DNA of 64,000 nt from Paracoccaceae bacterium (GTDB lineage Bacteria > Pseudomonadota > Alphaproteobacteria > Rhodobacterales > Rhodobacteraceae). Below the pieces are notes generated by a model. The model saw nothing but the letters and a program-made list of their open reading frames with translations. It was not told where the DNA came from and did no database searches. Position numbers and translations under genes: made by a program. The stretch is taken from contig JAIXZW010000005.1 of NCBI GenBank assembly GCA_027489375.1, positions 62,001 through 126,000 of the forward strand, given 5' to 3'. This document shows, in pieces, positions 1 to 8,746 of the stretch; the first letter of the stretch is position 1, and each line of letters starts with the position of its first letter.

Positions 1-822
1 CCCGCCCGACAGCTTCCCCGTCACGGTCGACGACATCTGGTGCACGGTCGAGAAGGCCTCCACCGCGAACAGCTCCGGCACCCTGACCGACCCGACCTCG
101 GAAATCCGCGCGATATCGTTGCGCAGAAGGTCCACGATCATCAGGTTCTCCGCCCGCCCCTTCTCCGACGCGCCAAGCTCCGCCGCAATCGCCGCATCCC
201 GCACGGGGTCCGGATCGCGCGGCGCGGTCCCCTTCATCGGCCGCGCCGAGATGACGCCCCCCCGCACGCGGAAGAACAACTCGGGCGAGCGCGAGATCAC
301 CACCGGCCCCGCCCCGAGGTCGCAATACATCCCGTAACCCACGCCCTGCCGCGCCCGCAAAGCGCCGTAAAGCCCGAGCGCCGTGCCCGCCTCCAGCCGC
401 GCGGCCATCGGAAAGGTCAGGTTGATCTGGTAGCAATCCCCCGCCACGATATAGTCGGCCACCCGCCGGAACGCCGCACCATAGGCCGCGCGCGATACAA
501 GGGGACGCGGCGGCGTCAGCACCACCCCCGCCGCCTCGGCTCCCGCCTGCGCCAGCACCGCGTCCGCTGCCCTCGGCCCGTCATAGATGCCCAGCGCGAC
601 CAGCGGCCCCGACCGCCGCTTCGGCATCAGCCGCCGCAGGCGCGGCTCCAGCGCATAACCCGCCTCATAGGCGACATATCCCGCAACCCATCCGCCCGCC
701 TTGCGCGCCGCCTCGGCCCGCGCCAGCGCAGCCCGCACCTGATCGGCCCGCCACGCGATCACCGTCTCGCGCGGGGCATCGAACAGCGCGGGGCCGTCGG
801 GACCATGCTCGCAAAGGATCAA
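1..822 (-). CDS. pabB: Aminodeoxychorismate synthase component I, 3' end cut off by window edge
   Basis: Aminates chorismate to 4-amino-4-deoxychorismate with a glutamine amidotransferase partner, for the p-aminobenzoate branch of folate synthesis in the cytoplasm. The 274 visible residues contain the chorismate-binding fold with ADYIVAGDCYQINLT, SRSPELFF, RPMKGTAPR and VDLLRNDIARISEVG. The Lys in PMKGT is typical of aminodeoxychorismate synthase; anthranilate synthase has Ala there. The start chosen is TTG at 822, because GAGGAG lies six bases upstream and no ATG fits the N-terminal homology. The frame is still open at base 1, so the C-terminal part and any fused PabC lyase domain cannot be judged. 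It follows hisD on the same strand after 147 bases. Confidence 0.9.
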   Translation of the reverse strand, partial: MILCEHGPDGPALFDAPRETVIAWRADQVRAALARAEAARKAGGWVAGYVAYEAGYALEPRLRRLMPKRRSGPLVALGIYDGPRAADAVLAQAGAEAAGVVLTPPRPLVSRAAYGAAFRRVADYIVAGDCYQINLTFPMAARLEAGTALGLYGALRARQGVGYGMYCDLGAGPVVISRSPELFFRVRGGVISARPMKGTAPRDPDPVRDAAIAAELGASEKGRAENLMIVDLLRNDIARISEVGSVRVPELFAVEAFSTVHQMSSTVTGKLSGG

Positions 823-969
823 ACCGCTCTCCTCGGGCCTTCGGACAGGGGGCACCCCTTTGGCGCACCCGGATCAGGCGGGGCAGATAGCACGCACCTG
901 CCCGCCGGAACAGTCCGCCCGCGACATTTCCCCTGCCCGTTCCGCCCTGCCCCGCGTGCCGCCAACGGG

Positions 970-2271
970 TCAGCGGTTCAACTTGTCCAGCCGCGCCCGC
1001 ACGCTCAGCCCGTGCGCCTGCAAGCTCTCGCTCACCGCCAGCCGCTCCGCACTCGGCCCGATGGCGCGCAAGGCCTCGGGCGTCATCCGCGCCATCGTCG
1101 TCCGCTTCATGAAATCCAGCACATTCAGGCCGGACGAAAACCGCGCCGACCGCGCCGTGGGCAGCACATGGTTCGGCCCCCCGACATAGTCGCCAATTGC
1201 CTCGGGTGTCCACGCGCCAAGGAAGATCGCCCCCGCATGCGGGATTTTGGCCGCCAACCCCTCGGGGTCCGCCACCATGATCTCAAGATGCTCCGGCGCA
1301 ATCCGGTTCGCCAGCACCGCCGCCTCGTCCAGATCGCGCACCACGATCACCGCGCCATTGTCGCGCCAAGACGCCCCCGCAATCGCCCTCCGCTCCAGCG
1401 TTTCCAGCCGCGCCTCGACCGCCGCCGCCACCGCCATGCCGAAGTCCGCATCCGTGGTGATCAGGATGGCCTGCGCGCTCTCGTCATGCTCGGCCTGCGA
1501 CAGAAGGTCCAGCGCCACCCAATCCGCGTCATTGTCCCCGTCCGCGATCACCAGCACCTCCGAAGGCCCCGCGATCATGTCGATCCCCACACGGCCAAAG
1601 ACCCGCCGCTTCGCCGCCGCCACATAGGCATTCCCCGGCCCCGTGATCTTGTCCACCGCCGCAATCGTCGCCGTGCCATAGGCCAGCGCCGCCACCGCCT
1701 GCGCGCCCCCCACACGATAGACCGTATCCACCCCCGCGATCTTCGCCGCCAGCAAGACCAGCGGGTTCACCACGCCCCCCGGCGTCGGGCAGGTCACGAC
1801 CAGCCGCTCCACCCCCGCCACCTTGGCTGGAATCGCATTCATCAGGACCGAGGACGGATAGGACGCAAGCCCCCCCGGCACATAAAGCCCCGCCGCCGAA
1901 ACCGGCGTCCAGCGCCAGCCGAGCGTCGCCCCGCTCGCATCGGTCCAGCTTGCATCCTCGGGCACCTGCCGCGCGTGATAGGCGCGGATGCGCCCGGCGG
2001 CGAGTTCCAGCGCCGCCCGATCCTCGGCCGATACCTTGGCGATCTCCGCCGCGATCTCGCTTTCCGAAAACGCCAGCCGCTCCGCCGTGATCTCCATCCG
2101 GTCGAACCGTGCCGTCAGCTCCAGCAGCGCCGCATCCCCCCGCGCCCGCACATCGGCGATGATCGCGGCCACGGCCTGATCCACGTCTTCGGCCTCCTCG
2201 CGCTTCATCGACAGAAGGGCGGCGAACCGGGCGTCGAAATCGGCATCCGTGCTGGACAGGAAAAAAGTCAT
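970..2271 (-). CDS. hisD: Histidinol dehydrogenase
   Basis: Catalyses the last two steps of histidine synthesis, oxidising L-histidinol to histidine with two NAD+ and a zinc ion. The 433-residue product has the usual family length and carries AGPSEVLVIAD, the zinc/active-site stretch LLSQAEHDESAQ, ANRIAPEHLEIM and the late GGPNHVLPT motif. The ATG at 2271 begins MTFFLSST, a typical N-terminus. Upstream (2272-2546) is a divergent non-coding region that must hold its promoter. No other his genes are in the window, as is usual for alphaproteobacteria with dispersed his genes. Identification is secure. Confidence 0.97.
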   Translation of the reverse strand: MTFFLSSTDADFDARFAALLSMKREEAEDVDQAVAAIIADVRARGDAALLELTARFDRMEITAERLAFSESEIAAEIAKVSAEDRAALELAAGRIRAYHARQVPEDASWTDASGATLGWRWTPVSAAGLYVPGGLASYPSSVLMNAIPAKVAGVERLVVTCPTPGGVVNPLVLLAAKIAGVDTVYRVGGAQAVAALAYGTATIAAVDKITGPGNAYVAAAKRRVFGRVGIDMIAGPSEVLVIADGDNDADWVALDLLSQAEHDESAQAILITTDADFGMAVAAAVEARLETLERRAIAGASWRDNGAVIVVRDLDEAAVLANRIAPEHLEIMVADPEGLAAKIPHAGAIFLGAWTPEAIGDYVGGPNHVLPTARSARFSSGLNVLDFMKRTTMARMTPEALRAIGPSAERLAVSESLQAHGLSVRARLDKLNR

Positions 2272-2546
2272 CTGCGGCTCCCTCGGCTTGCATGTCCCTT
2301 AGCGCCGATGCCCCGCCCCCTCAAGCAGCCTCTGCGCCGCAGCCGCACGCCGCGCGGCGCAGCGAATCCCGCCGCAGCGCAGAAAACAAATTCCCGCCCC
2401 GCGCCGCATCCCGCGCCCGAAGCCGCAACCCTGTCCGCGGATTCCCGCCGATGCGGAACAATATTCCGAACGTGGCGCAAACTTCGGAACCCGCAACCCG
2501 CGCTTTTGGGCTAGACTGATGCCCGAATAAACGGAGTCGCACTGCC

Positions 2547-2717
2547 ATGCGAAAGCCCCAGACCATCGGCCACCACACGGGCCGGCCCAGCATCGCGCCC
2601 TCGAATTGGGCACCGATCGCCCTGTTCACGCTTGCCTATCTTGCCGTGCTCGCCGTGCTCTTCGCACCCGAGGGTTATTTCCTGTCCGAACCCGCAACCG
2701 CCGTCTCGGCCGACTGA
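2547..2717 (+). CDS. Small single-helix membrane protein (hypothetical)
   Basis: A 56-residue frame starting at ATG 2547, with GGAG about ten bases upstream. The product has a basic, polar N-terminus (MRKPQTIGHHTGRPS), one hydrophobic helix around residues 22-40 and a short C-terminus ending AVSAD. It therefore looks like a one-span inner-membrane protein. I do not recognise a family. Its last 43 bases overlap the 3' end of the minus-strand gene ending at 2675, so the two are convergent and antisense at their tails. Codon use is GC-rich like the neighbours. It could be spurious, but the ribosome-binding site and clean membrane segment favour a real gene. Confidence 0.5.
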   Translation: MRKPQTIGHHTGRPSIAPSNWAPIALFTLAYLAVLAVLFAPEGYFLSEPATAVSAD

Positions 2718-2974
2718 TCGCCGACGTCCCCCACGGGCCGCAAAGCGCCAAGCGCGATTATCGCGGCACGCGTATCCGGCCCCGCCGCGATCCGCTCAAG
2801 ACAGATGCGGACAAGGTCGGGCTTGGCCCCCGCGCCCAGAACCTGCCGGAAAGCGGCTTCGGCCTCGGCCGCGGCCCAGCCCTCGTCGCCTGCCCTGATC
2901 CGCCCCAGCGCCATGCCGAAAGCGCCGTCTTCCGATGTCATGCGTTTGACCCGCGCAGTCCAAAAGGCCCGCAT
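2675..2974 (-). CDS. Small protein of unknown function, paralog of its upstream neighbour
   Basis: A 99-residue soluble, probably helical protein starting MRAFWTARVKRM. Residues about 24-78 align with the protein encoded just upstream: LGRIR, then EAEAA, a Leu-rich stretch, then LERIAAGPDTRAAIIA. By eye I count about 30 identical positions in roughly 51. The start is ATG 2974, eight bases after the upstream stop, with a G-rich stretch as a weak ribosome-binding site; a GTG one codon earlier is possible. The tail is Ala/Asp-rich and overlaps the convergent small gene. I recognise no domain. The pair looks like a tandem duplication in one operon. Confidence 0.6.
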   Translation of the reverse strand: MRAFWTARVKRMTSEDGAFGMALGRIRAGDEGWAAAEAEAAFRQVLGAGAKPDLVRICLERIAAGPDTRAAIIALGALRPVGDVGDQSAETAVAGSDRK

Positions 2975-2982
2975 CACCCCCC

Positions 2983-3291
2983 CTATCGCATCGCCGCCGC
3001 AAACTGACGCCGCACCCTGTGCCGCGCCCTGCACCGCCCCGCGATCAGCGCCGCCCGCGGCTCCGGCCCGCAGGCGATCCGCTCCAGCGTGGCGCGGGCA
3101 AGATCGGCGGCCTCGCCATGACTTCCCGCCACCAGAAGGCCACGCAGCGCCGCCTCGGCCTCGCGCTTCGCGGCGGGTTCACCCTGATCGCGGATGCGCC
3201 AAAGCGCGGCCATCAGCGCACGCCCCTCGGCCGCGCCCACCGGCACATCCCCGCGCCGCCTGAACAGGTTGAACAGGTCGAACAGCACCAT
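2983..3291 (-). CDS. Small protein of unknown function, first of a paralogous pair
   Basis: A 102-residue protein starting MVLFDLFNLFRRRGD; the first ten residues are hydrophobic or amphipathic and followed by three Arg, so it may touch the membrane. The core reads ALWRIRDQ, KREAEAALRGLL, DLARATLERIACGPEPRAALIA, and matches the next gene downstream. The ATG at 3291 has AGGGG about eight bases upstream; a GTG codon directly before it is an alternative. The end, RCRARHRVRRQFAAAMR, is strongly basic, unlike the paralog. No known family is recognised. The spacing of eight bases to the paralog implies one transcript, probably started in the 100-base gap before the aldo/keto reductase stop codon. 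Confidence 0.6.
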   Translation of the reverse strand: MVLFDLFNLFRRRGDVPVGAAEGRALMAALWRIRDQGEPAAKREAEAALRGLLVAGSHGEAADLARATLERIACGPEPRAALIAGRCRARHRVRRQFAAAMR

Positions 3292-3393
3292 CACACACCC
3301 CTGCGATCCTTTCGCAGTAAGTGTCTACGGCGCGGGTTAACGGGATTTTCGCGTCAAGGGAAAAAATAGTTGCAATGCTGCGGACCTTGCCGT

Positions 3394-4374
3394 TCAGCCA
3401 TGCCCCGCCACGGCGCGCGGCACATAGGGCGCTTCCAGCCGCGCCACCTGCCCGGGCGTCAACTCCAGCGACAGCCCCTCCAGGGCTTCGGTCAATTGCG
3501 CGGGCTTGCTCACCCCGATGATCGGCGCCGTCACCCCCGCCTTCTGCCGCACCCATGCCAAAGCGACCTGCGCCATCGGTCGCCCCACCTCGGCCGCCAC
3601 CTCGGCCACCGCCGCGACCACGCGGCGATCCGCCGCTTCGGTCTGGTCGTAAAGCACCCGCATGAAGGCATCCGACTGCCCCCGCGCCGTCTCGGCCCCC
3701 CAGACCCGCGTCAACCGCCCCCGCGCCATCGGCGACCACGGGATCAGGCCGACCCCCTGATCCAGACAGAGCGGGATCATCTCGCGCTCCTCCTCGCGGT
3801 AGATCAGGTTGATCTGGTTCTGCATCGACACGAAGGGCGTCCAGCCATTCGCCCGCGCCACCTCCTGCGCCTTGGCGAATTGCCACGCGAACATGCTCGA
3901 CGCCCCCAGATACCGCGCCTTGCCCGCCTTCACCACGTCATGCAGCGCCTCCATCGTCTCGGCGATGGGCGTGGCGTAATCCCAGCGGTGGATCTGATAA
4001 AGGTCCACGTGATCCGTCTTCAGCCGCCGCAGGCTCGCGTCGATGTTGTGCAGGATCGCCCGCCGCGACAGCCCCTGCATATGCGGCTCCTCCAGCATCT
4101 CGCCATGCACCTTGGTCGCCAGCACGATCTCGTCCCGCCGCGCGATGGTCCAAAGATAATCGCCCAGAATCTCTTCCGACGACCCGTCCGAATAGACATT
4201 CGCGGTGTCGAGGAAGGTGATCCCCGCCTCCACCGCCGCGCGGATCAGCGGGCGGCTCTCCTCGGCGGGAAGCGTCCATTTGTGGCCGCCCCGCTCGGGT
4301 GCGCCATAGGTCATGCAGCCAAGGCACAGCTCCGACACCTGCAACCCCGACGCTCCCAACCGCTTCATCCGCAT
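3394..4374 (-). CDS. Aldo/keto reductase
   Basis: NADPH-dependent reductase of the aldo/keto reductase superfamily; substrate unknown. The 326-residue product shows the AKR signature in order: the catalytic Asp and Tyr in FLDTANVYSDGSSEE, the Lys in LATKVHGE, the His in LYQIHRWDYATP, and the cofactor-binding C-terminal stretch TAPIIGVSKPAQLTEAL. The start chosen is ATG 4374 (MRMKRLG), with GGGAGG eight bases upstream; an in-frame start 24 bases earlier would add an unlikely leader. It is divergent from surE with about 115 bases between starts, and no neighbour points to a substrate. Confidence 0.9.
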   Translation of the reverse strand: MRMKRLGASGLQVSELCLGCMTYGAPERGGHKWTLPAEESRPLIRAAVEAGITFLDTANVYSDGSSEEILGDYLWTIARRDEIVLATKVHGEMLEEPHMQGLSRRAILHNIDASLRRLKTDHVDLYQIHRWDYATPIAETMEALHDVVKAGKARYLGASSMFAWQFAKAQEVARANGWTPFVSMQNQINLIYREEEREMIPLCLDQGVGLIPWSPMARGRLTRVWGAETARGQSDAFMRVLYDQTEAADRRVVAAVAEVAAEVGRPMAQVALAWVRQKAGVTAPIIGVSKPAQLTEALEGLSLELTPGQVARLEAPYVPRAVAGHG

Positions 4375-4489
4375 GGCGCATGCCTCCCCTTTTGCCACAC
4401 CAGACTACCCCCGCGCAGGCCCGCCGCAAGCCCCGCTTGCCGCCCCCCTCGCCCTCGTCTAATCAGGGGGACAATCACACGGGCGACAC

Positions 4490-5275
4490 ATGCGAATTCT
4501 CATCACCAACGACGACGGCATCAACGCTCCGGGCCTTGAGGTTCTGGAAGAAATCGCCCATGCCATCGCCGGACCGGAGGGCGAGGTCTGGGTCGTCGCC
4601 CCCGCCTTCGAGCAGTCGGGTGTCGGCCATTGCATCAGCTACACCCACCCGATGATGATCGCCAAACTCGGCCCCCGCCGCTATGCCGCCGAGGGCAGCC
4701 CCGCCGACTGCGTGCTTGCGGGCATCTATGACGTGCTCGACGGCGCGAAACCCGATCTGGTGCTGTCCGGCGTCAACCGTGGCAACAACTCGGGCGAGAA
4801 CGTGCTCTATTCCGGCACCATCGGCGGCGCGATGGAAGCGGCGCTTCAGGGCATCCCCGCCATCGCCCTCTCGCAATTCTTCGGCCCCGAGATGGACGGC
4901 CTCACCGACCCGTTCGAAGCCGCCCGCACCCACGGCACCGCCGTCGTGCGGAAACTGCTCGACGCAGGCATCTGGACCAATGACGACTACCGCACCTTCT
5001 ACAACGTGAATTTCCCGCCGCTTCCCGCCGCCCGCGTCAAAGGCACCCGCGTCGCGGCACAGGGTTTCCGCCGCGACACCTCGTTCAGCGTCGAACCGCA
5101 CCAGTCGCCTTCGGGGCGCAAGTTCCTCTGGATCAAGGGCGGCCCGCAGCAGACCCCCACGCTTCCCGGCACCGATGCGGCGGTGAACCTCGACGGTTAC
5201 ATCTCGGTCACTCCCATGCGCGCCGACCTGACCGCGCATGACCTTCTGGCCGATCTTTCCGCGCGGCTCGCATGA
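4490..5275 (+). CDS. surE: 5'/3'-nucleotidase SurE
   Basis: Metal-dependent survival-protein phosphatase that dephosphorylates nucleoside 5'- and 3'-monophosphates. The 261 residues begin [15 protein letters not shown], with the two metal-binding Asp at positions 8 and 9. Further family motifs are [22 protein letters not shown] and the metal-binding Asn in [18 protein letters not shown]. Length is normal. The stop overlaps the pcm start as ATGA, so the two are translationally coupled. The order surE-pcm-nlpD matches the conserved stationary-phase/repair block of proteobacteria (in E. coli followed by rpoS, which is not present here). Confidence 0.97.
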   Translation: MRILITNDDGINAPGLEVLEEIAHAIAGPEGEVWVVAPAFEQSGVGHCISYTHPMMIAKLGPRRYAAEGSPADCVLAGIYDVLDGAKPDLVLSGVNRGNNSGENVLYSGTIGGAMEAALQGIPAIALSQFFGPEMDGLTDPFEAARTHGTAVVRKLLDAGIWTNDDYRTFYNVNFPPLPAARVKGTRVAAQGFRRDTSFSVEPHQSPSGRKFLWIKGGPQQTPTLPGTDAAVNLDGYISVTPMRADLTAHDLLADLSARLA

Positions 5276-5955
5276 CAGGGGGGGCCGGAGACTTCGACGC
5301 CCGCCGTGACGACGAAGGCTCCGTTGCCGAACGCAAGATGCGCTTTCTCTATGCCCTCCGCTCGCGCGGCGTCACCGACACCCGCGTCCTCACCGCGATG
5401 GAACGCATCGACCGCGGCCTCTTCGTCCGCGGCGTCTTCGCCGACCGCGCCTACGAGGACATGCCCCTGCCCATCGCCTGCGGCCAGACCATCAGCCAGC
5501 CCTCCATCGTCGGCCTGATGACGCAGGCGCTGGGCGTCCAGCCCCGCGACAAGGTGCTCGAGGTGGGAACCGGCTCCGGCTATCAGGCCGCGATCCTTAG
5601 CCAACTCGCCCGCCGCGTCTACACCGTGGACCGCCACCGCCGCCTCGTGCGCGAAGCGACCGACCTTTTCACCGCGCTGGACCTGACGAACATCACCGCC
5701 ATAACCTCGGACGGCAGCTTCGGCCTGCCCGATCAGGCCCCCTTCGACCGCATCATCGTCACAGCGGCAGCGGAAGACCCGCCAAGCCCGCTCTTGGCGC
5801 AGTTGAAAACCGGCGGTATCATGGTGCTGCCGGTCGGCCAGTCCGACACGGTGCAAAGTCTCATAAAAGTGACCCGCACCGAAACCGGCTTCGACTATGA
5901 CGAGCTTCGACCCGTGCGCTTCGTCCCGCTTGTCGAAGGCATCGGCACCGAATAG
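5272..5955 (+). CDS. pcm: Protein-L-isoaspartate O-methyltransferase
   Basis: Repairs damaged proteins by SAM-dependent methylation of isoaspartyl residues. The 227-residue product has an N-terminal [22 protein letters not shown] helix region, the substrate-loop motif [13 protein letters not shown], the SAM-binding [13 protein letters not shown] and the late motif [15 protein letters not shown]. The ATG at 5272 overlaps the surE stop by four bases. Spacing to the following lipoprotein gene is 53 bases. Identification and start are secure. Confidence 0.96.
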   Translation: MTGGAGDFDARRDDEGSVAERKMRFLYALRSRGVTDTRVLTAMERIDRGLFVRGVFADRAYEDMPLPIACGQTISQPSIVGLMTQALGVQPRDKVLEVGTGSGYQAAILSQLARRVYTVDRHRRLVREATDLFTALDLTNITAITSDGSFGLPDQAPFDRIIVTAAAEDPPSPLLAQLKTGGIMVLPVGQSDTVQSLIKVTRTETGFDYDELRPVRFVPLVEGIGTE

Positions 5956-6008
5956 ACGGCAACCAGATCAGGCAGGGACCAACCCTGACCGTTTGCAAGG
6001 GCAGAGCA

Positions 6009-7271
6009 ATGATGACCCCGACGCGGCACTTCCTCGGCAAGACCACGCTCCTCCTCGGCACCTGCGCACTCGCCGCCTGCTCCGGCGGCACCAACCCCAT
6101 CGACAACCTAGACTGGGACCTGCGCGGCGGCAATGTGATGACCACCGCCGATGCCGCCCGCGGCGTCACCGCGGCCCGACCGTCGCCCGACAGCCGCGGC
6201 GTGATCTCCTATCCCGGCTATCAGGTCGCCGTGGCCCGCCGTGGCGACACGCCCGCCACCGTCGCCGCCCGCATCGGCCTGACCCCCGCCGAACTCGCCA
6301 GCTACAACGCCGTCGACCCGAACGCCCCGCTGCGTGACGGCGAAGTGCTCGCCCTGCCCCGCCGCGTCGAAGGCGGCGGCGGCTTCGCCACGGCGGCAAC
6401 CCCCGGCACCGCAATCACGGGGGGCAACCTGGCCTCGGCCCCGCTCGCCAGCCCCGGATCGGTCAATGTCTCGGCCATCGCCACGACCGCGCTCGACCGC
6501 GTGGGCACCAGCGCCCCCGCCGCACCGGCCCCCGCGCCCGCCGCCAACCTTGGCGACATGGCGCCGACACGCCATCAGGTGAAGCGCGGCGAAACCGCCT
6601 TCTCCATCGCCCGCACCTACGGCGTCTCGGCCCGCGCCCTGGCCGACTGGAACGGCCTCGGTCCCGACCTCGACGTGCGCGAGGGGCAGTATCTCATGAT
6701 CCCGACCCCGACAGGCGCCCCGCCCGAAGCGGAACCCGTCGCAGCGCCCGCCGCTGCGACGGTACAGGTCGCGACCTCCGCCCCCGGCGCAGGCACGCCC
6801 ACCCCGACCCCGCCTTCGGCCAAGAAACCCCTGCCCGCCGAAACCCCGAAGACCGCCGCCGAAGTGGCCGAAACCGCCCCCGCCTCGCCCGACCTCGGAG
6901 AGCAGCGCACCGCGGCCTCCTCGGCGCAATTCGCCATGCCGGTCTCGGGCAACATCATCCGCAACTACCAGCCGAAGAAGAACGAGGGCATCGACATCGC
7001 CGCCGCCGCAGGCACGCCGGTTCAGGCGGCCGCCAACGGCACCGTCGCCGCCATCACCCAAGACACCGAACAGACCCCGATCATCGTGATCCGTCACGAT
7101 GGCGGCCTGCTCACGGTCTATGCGGGCGTTGCAGGCATCAAGGTGAAAAAGGGCGACAAGGTCACGCGCGGCCAGACCATCGCAACCGTCCGCTCGGGCA
7201 ACCCCGCCTTCCTGCATTTCGAAGTGCGGCGCGGCGTGGACAGCACCGATCCGATGCCCTTCCTGCAATAA
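6009..7271 (+). CDS. nlpD: LysM/LytM (M23) lipoprotein, NlpD-like amidase activator
   Basis: A 420-residue envelope lipoprotein. A signal peptide ends in the lipobox LAAC, with the acylated Cys near residue 25. Two LysM peptidoglycan-binding domains follow: QVAVARRGDTPATVAARIG to EVLALP, and HQVKRGETAFSIARTYGVS to YLMIP. After a Pro/Ala/Thr-rich linker comes a C-terminal LytM domain, from about GIDIAAAAGTPV to FLHFEVRRGVDSTDP. The zinc ligands are degenerate: the His before GID is Asn, and the HxH motif is FLH. This is the pattern of E. coli NlpD/EnvC, which do not cut peptidoglycan but activate amidases at the division site. Position after surE-pcm supports nlpD. Two ATGs (6009, 6012) are possible starts. 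Confidence 0.88.
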   Translation: MMTPTRHFLGKTTLLLGTCALAACSGGTNPIDNLDWDLRGGNVMTTADAARGVTAARPSPDSRGVISYPGYQVAVARRGDTPATVAARIGLTPAELASYNAVDPNAPLRDGEVLALPRRVEGGGGFATAATPGTAITGGNLASAPLASPGSVNVSAIATTALDRVGTSAPAAPAPAPAANLGDMAPTRHQVKRGETAFSIARTYGVSARALADWNGLGPDLDVREGQYLMIPTPTGAPPEAEPVAAPAAATVQVATSAPGAGTPTPTPPSAKKPLPAETPKTAAEVAETAPASPDLGEQRTAASSAQFAMPVSGNIIRNYQPKKNEGIDIAAAAGTPVQAAANGTVAAITQDTEQTPIIVIRHDGGLLTVYAGVAGIKVKKGDKVTRGQTIATVRSGNPAFLHFEVRRGVDSTDPMPFLQ

Positions 7272-7314
7272 CCGCACGGGGACCGCACGGGGACCGCACG
7301 GGGACCGCACGGGG
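7271..7314. repeat. Four perfect tandem copies of an 11-bp unit
   Basis: The unit ACCGCACGGGG is repeated four times without a mismatch, beginning on the last base of the nlpD stop codon. It sits between two convergent genes, next to a run of eleven C at about 7317-7327. Such short perfect repeats tend to expand or contract by slippage. Confidence 0.95.
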
Positions 7315-7360
7315 CGCCCCCCCCCCCGCCGCCCGCAGCAACGCGGCGGCGGGGGGCGGC
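7315..7360. terminator. GC-only hairpin between convergent nlpD and corC-like genes
   Basis: A C-rich arm (7316-7337, ending CCGCCGCCCGC) can pair, with one bulge, with the G-rich arm GCGGCGGCGGGGGGCG that follows the loop AGCAA. It lacks a clear T tract on the plus side. It is the only plausible 3'-end structure between the two convergent genes. Confidence 0.5.
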
Positions 7361-7366
7361 GCACCC

Positions 7367-8644
7367 TCAAACGCCCGACTTGCTGACCAGCACCTTGTCG
7401 ATCCGGCGGTCGTCGAAATCCATGATCTCGAAGCGCAGCCCTTCCGCCTCCACCGCCTCGCCCAGCGCCGGAAGGCGGCCAAAGATGTTCAGCACCAGCC
7501 CCGCCACCGTCTCGTAGCCCCCCGCCGTCTCGCGGCGCAGGCCCATCCGGTCGCAGAATTCATCCGCAGGCATCCAGCCCGACACCAGAAGCGACCCGTC
7601 CGCCCGCTCGACCAGCGCAGGCTCTTCGGCCGTCTGCGCCGCGACCGACCCCGTGATCGCCTCGAGGATATCGCCCGAGGTGATGATCCCCTCGAAATGC
7701 CCGTATTCGTCATAGACCAGCGCGATATGGTCATCGGTGCCTTGCAGGATTTCCATCACATCCAGCGCATCGGCCATGTCTGACACAACGGGAACCTCGC
7801 GCAACAGCTTCTTCGGGTCCACCGCCTCGCGCCGCGACAGCGCGTTGAAGGCGTCCGACAGGCGGATGATCCCCACGACCTCGCCCGTCTCGCGGCTTTG
7901 CACGGGCATCTTGGGCCGCGCCACGCGCCGGATCGCCGCGACCGTCTCGGTCCCCGTCGCCTCCAGCTCCAGCATCTCGACCTCGTGGCGCGGCGTCATC
8001 AGCGCGCGGGCCGAACGGTCCGCAAGCCGCATCACCCCCGCCATCATCTCGCGCTCCTCGGGTTCGATCAGCCCTTCCTCATGCGCTTCGGACAAAAGGG
8101 TATGCACCTCCTCCTCCGTCACCTTGGCCTGACTCTCGCCCGACTGCCCCATCAGGAACAGCACCAGCCGCCCCGAATGTTCCAGCACCCAGACGACAGG
8201 TGCCGCAAGCTTCGACAGCACATACATCGCAGGCGCCATGCGGATGGCGATCCCTTCGGCATTCTTCAGCGCCAGTTGCTTCGGCACCAGCTCGCCCACG
8301 ATCAGCGACAGATAGGTCAAGACCAGCACGACCCCGCCCACGCCCAGCGTATTCGCCGTCTCCCGCGCCAGCCCCTGCCCTGCCAGAAACTCGGCCAGCC
8401 GCGCACCCAAGGTCGCGCCCGAGAACGCCCCCGACAGCACGCCCACCGCAGTGATGCCGATCTGCACCGTGGACAGGAACCGCCCCGGCTGCTCGGCCAG
8501 CCGCAAGGCCAGCCCCGCCCCCCGCGACTTCCCCTCGACCGACCGCAACCGCGCAGGCCGCGCCGAGACGATGGCCATCTCGGACATGGACAGCACCCCG
8601 TTCACGACGATCAGGGCAAGGACGATCAGGATTTCGAAAAGCAT
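7367..8644 (-). CDS. CorC/CNNM-type hemolysin-family membrane protein with CBS pair
   Basis: A 425-residue member of the DUF21-CBS-CorC_HlyC family, related to CNNM/CorC proteins linked to magnesium or cobalt efflux. The N-terminal third has several hydrophobic helices (FEILIVLALIVVNGVLSMSEMAIVSA, VGVLSGAF, VLVLTYLSLIVGELVPKQLA). Two CBS domains follow around ALMTPRHEVEML and IALVYDEYGHFEGIITSGDILEAITG, and the C-terminal CorC domain covers DGSLLVSGWMPADEF to the end. I chose ATG 8644 (MLFEILIVLAL); GTG codons at 8653 and 8671 are alternatives, and none has a good ribosome-binding site. The true transport role cannot be read from the sequence. Confidence 0.85.
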   Translation of the reverse strand: MLFEILIVLALIVVNGVLSMSEMAIVSARPARLRSVEGKSRGAGLALRLAEQPGRFLSTVQIGITAVGVLSGAFSGATLGARLAEFLAGQGLARETANTLGVGGVVLVLTYLSLIVGELVPKQLALKNAEGIAIRMAPAMYVLSKLAAPVVWVLEHSGRLVLFLMGQSGESQAKVTEEEVHTLLSEAHEEGLIEPEEREMMAGVMRLADRSARALMTPRHEVEMLELEATGTETVAAIRRVARPKMPVQSRETGEVVGIIRLSDAFNALSRREAVDPKKLLREVPVVSDMADALDVMEILQGTDDHIALVYDEYGHFEGIITSGDILEAITGSVAAQTAEEPALVERADGSLLVSGWMPADEFCDRMGLRRETAGGYETVAGLVLNIFGRLPALGEAVEAEGLRFEIMDFDDRRIDKVLVSKSGV

Positions 8645-8746
8645 GGGGTCCACGATGACAGGAAAGACCACAGGCTAAGCACCAAGGTCAGCAGTCGCAA
8701 GGGTCATAACCCCAAAAACCCCGACCGTGACAAAGCAGGGTTTGAC

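Noticed and set aside
40..2514. 824-codon open frame on the plus strand opposite pabB and hisD
   Set aside because: It covers two well-recognised genes in antisense; composition is Arg/Pro-rich as in GC-rich shadow frames.
2268..2546. Short minus-strand frames in the hisD upstream region
   Set aside because: Composition is Arg/Gly/Cys-rich, without ribosome-binding site or domain, and the region is where the hisD promoter is expected.
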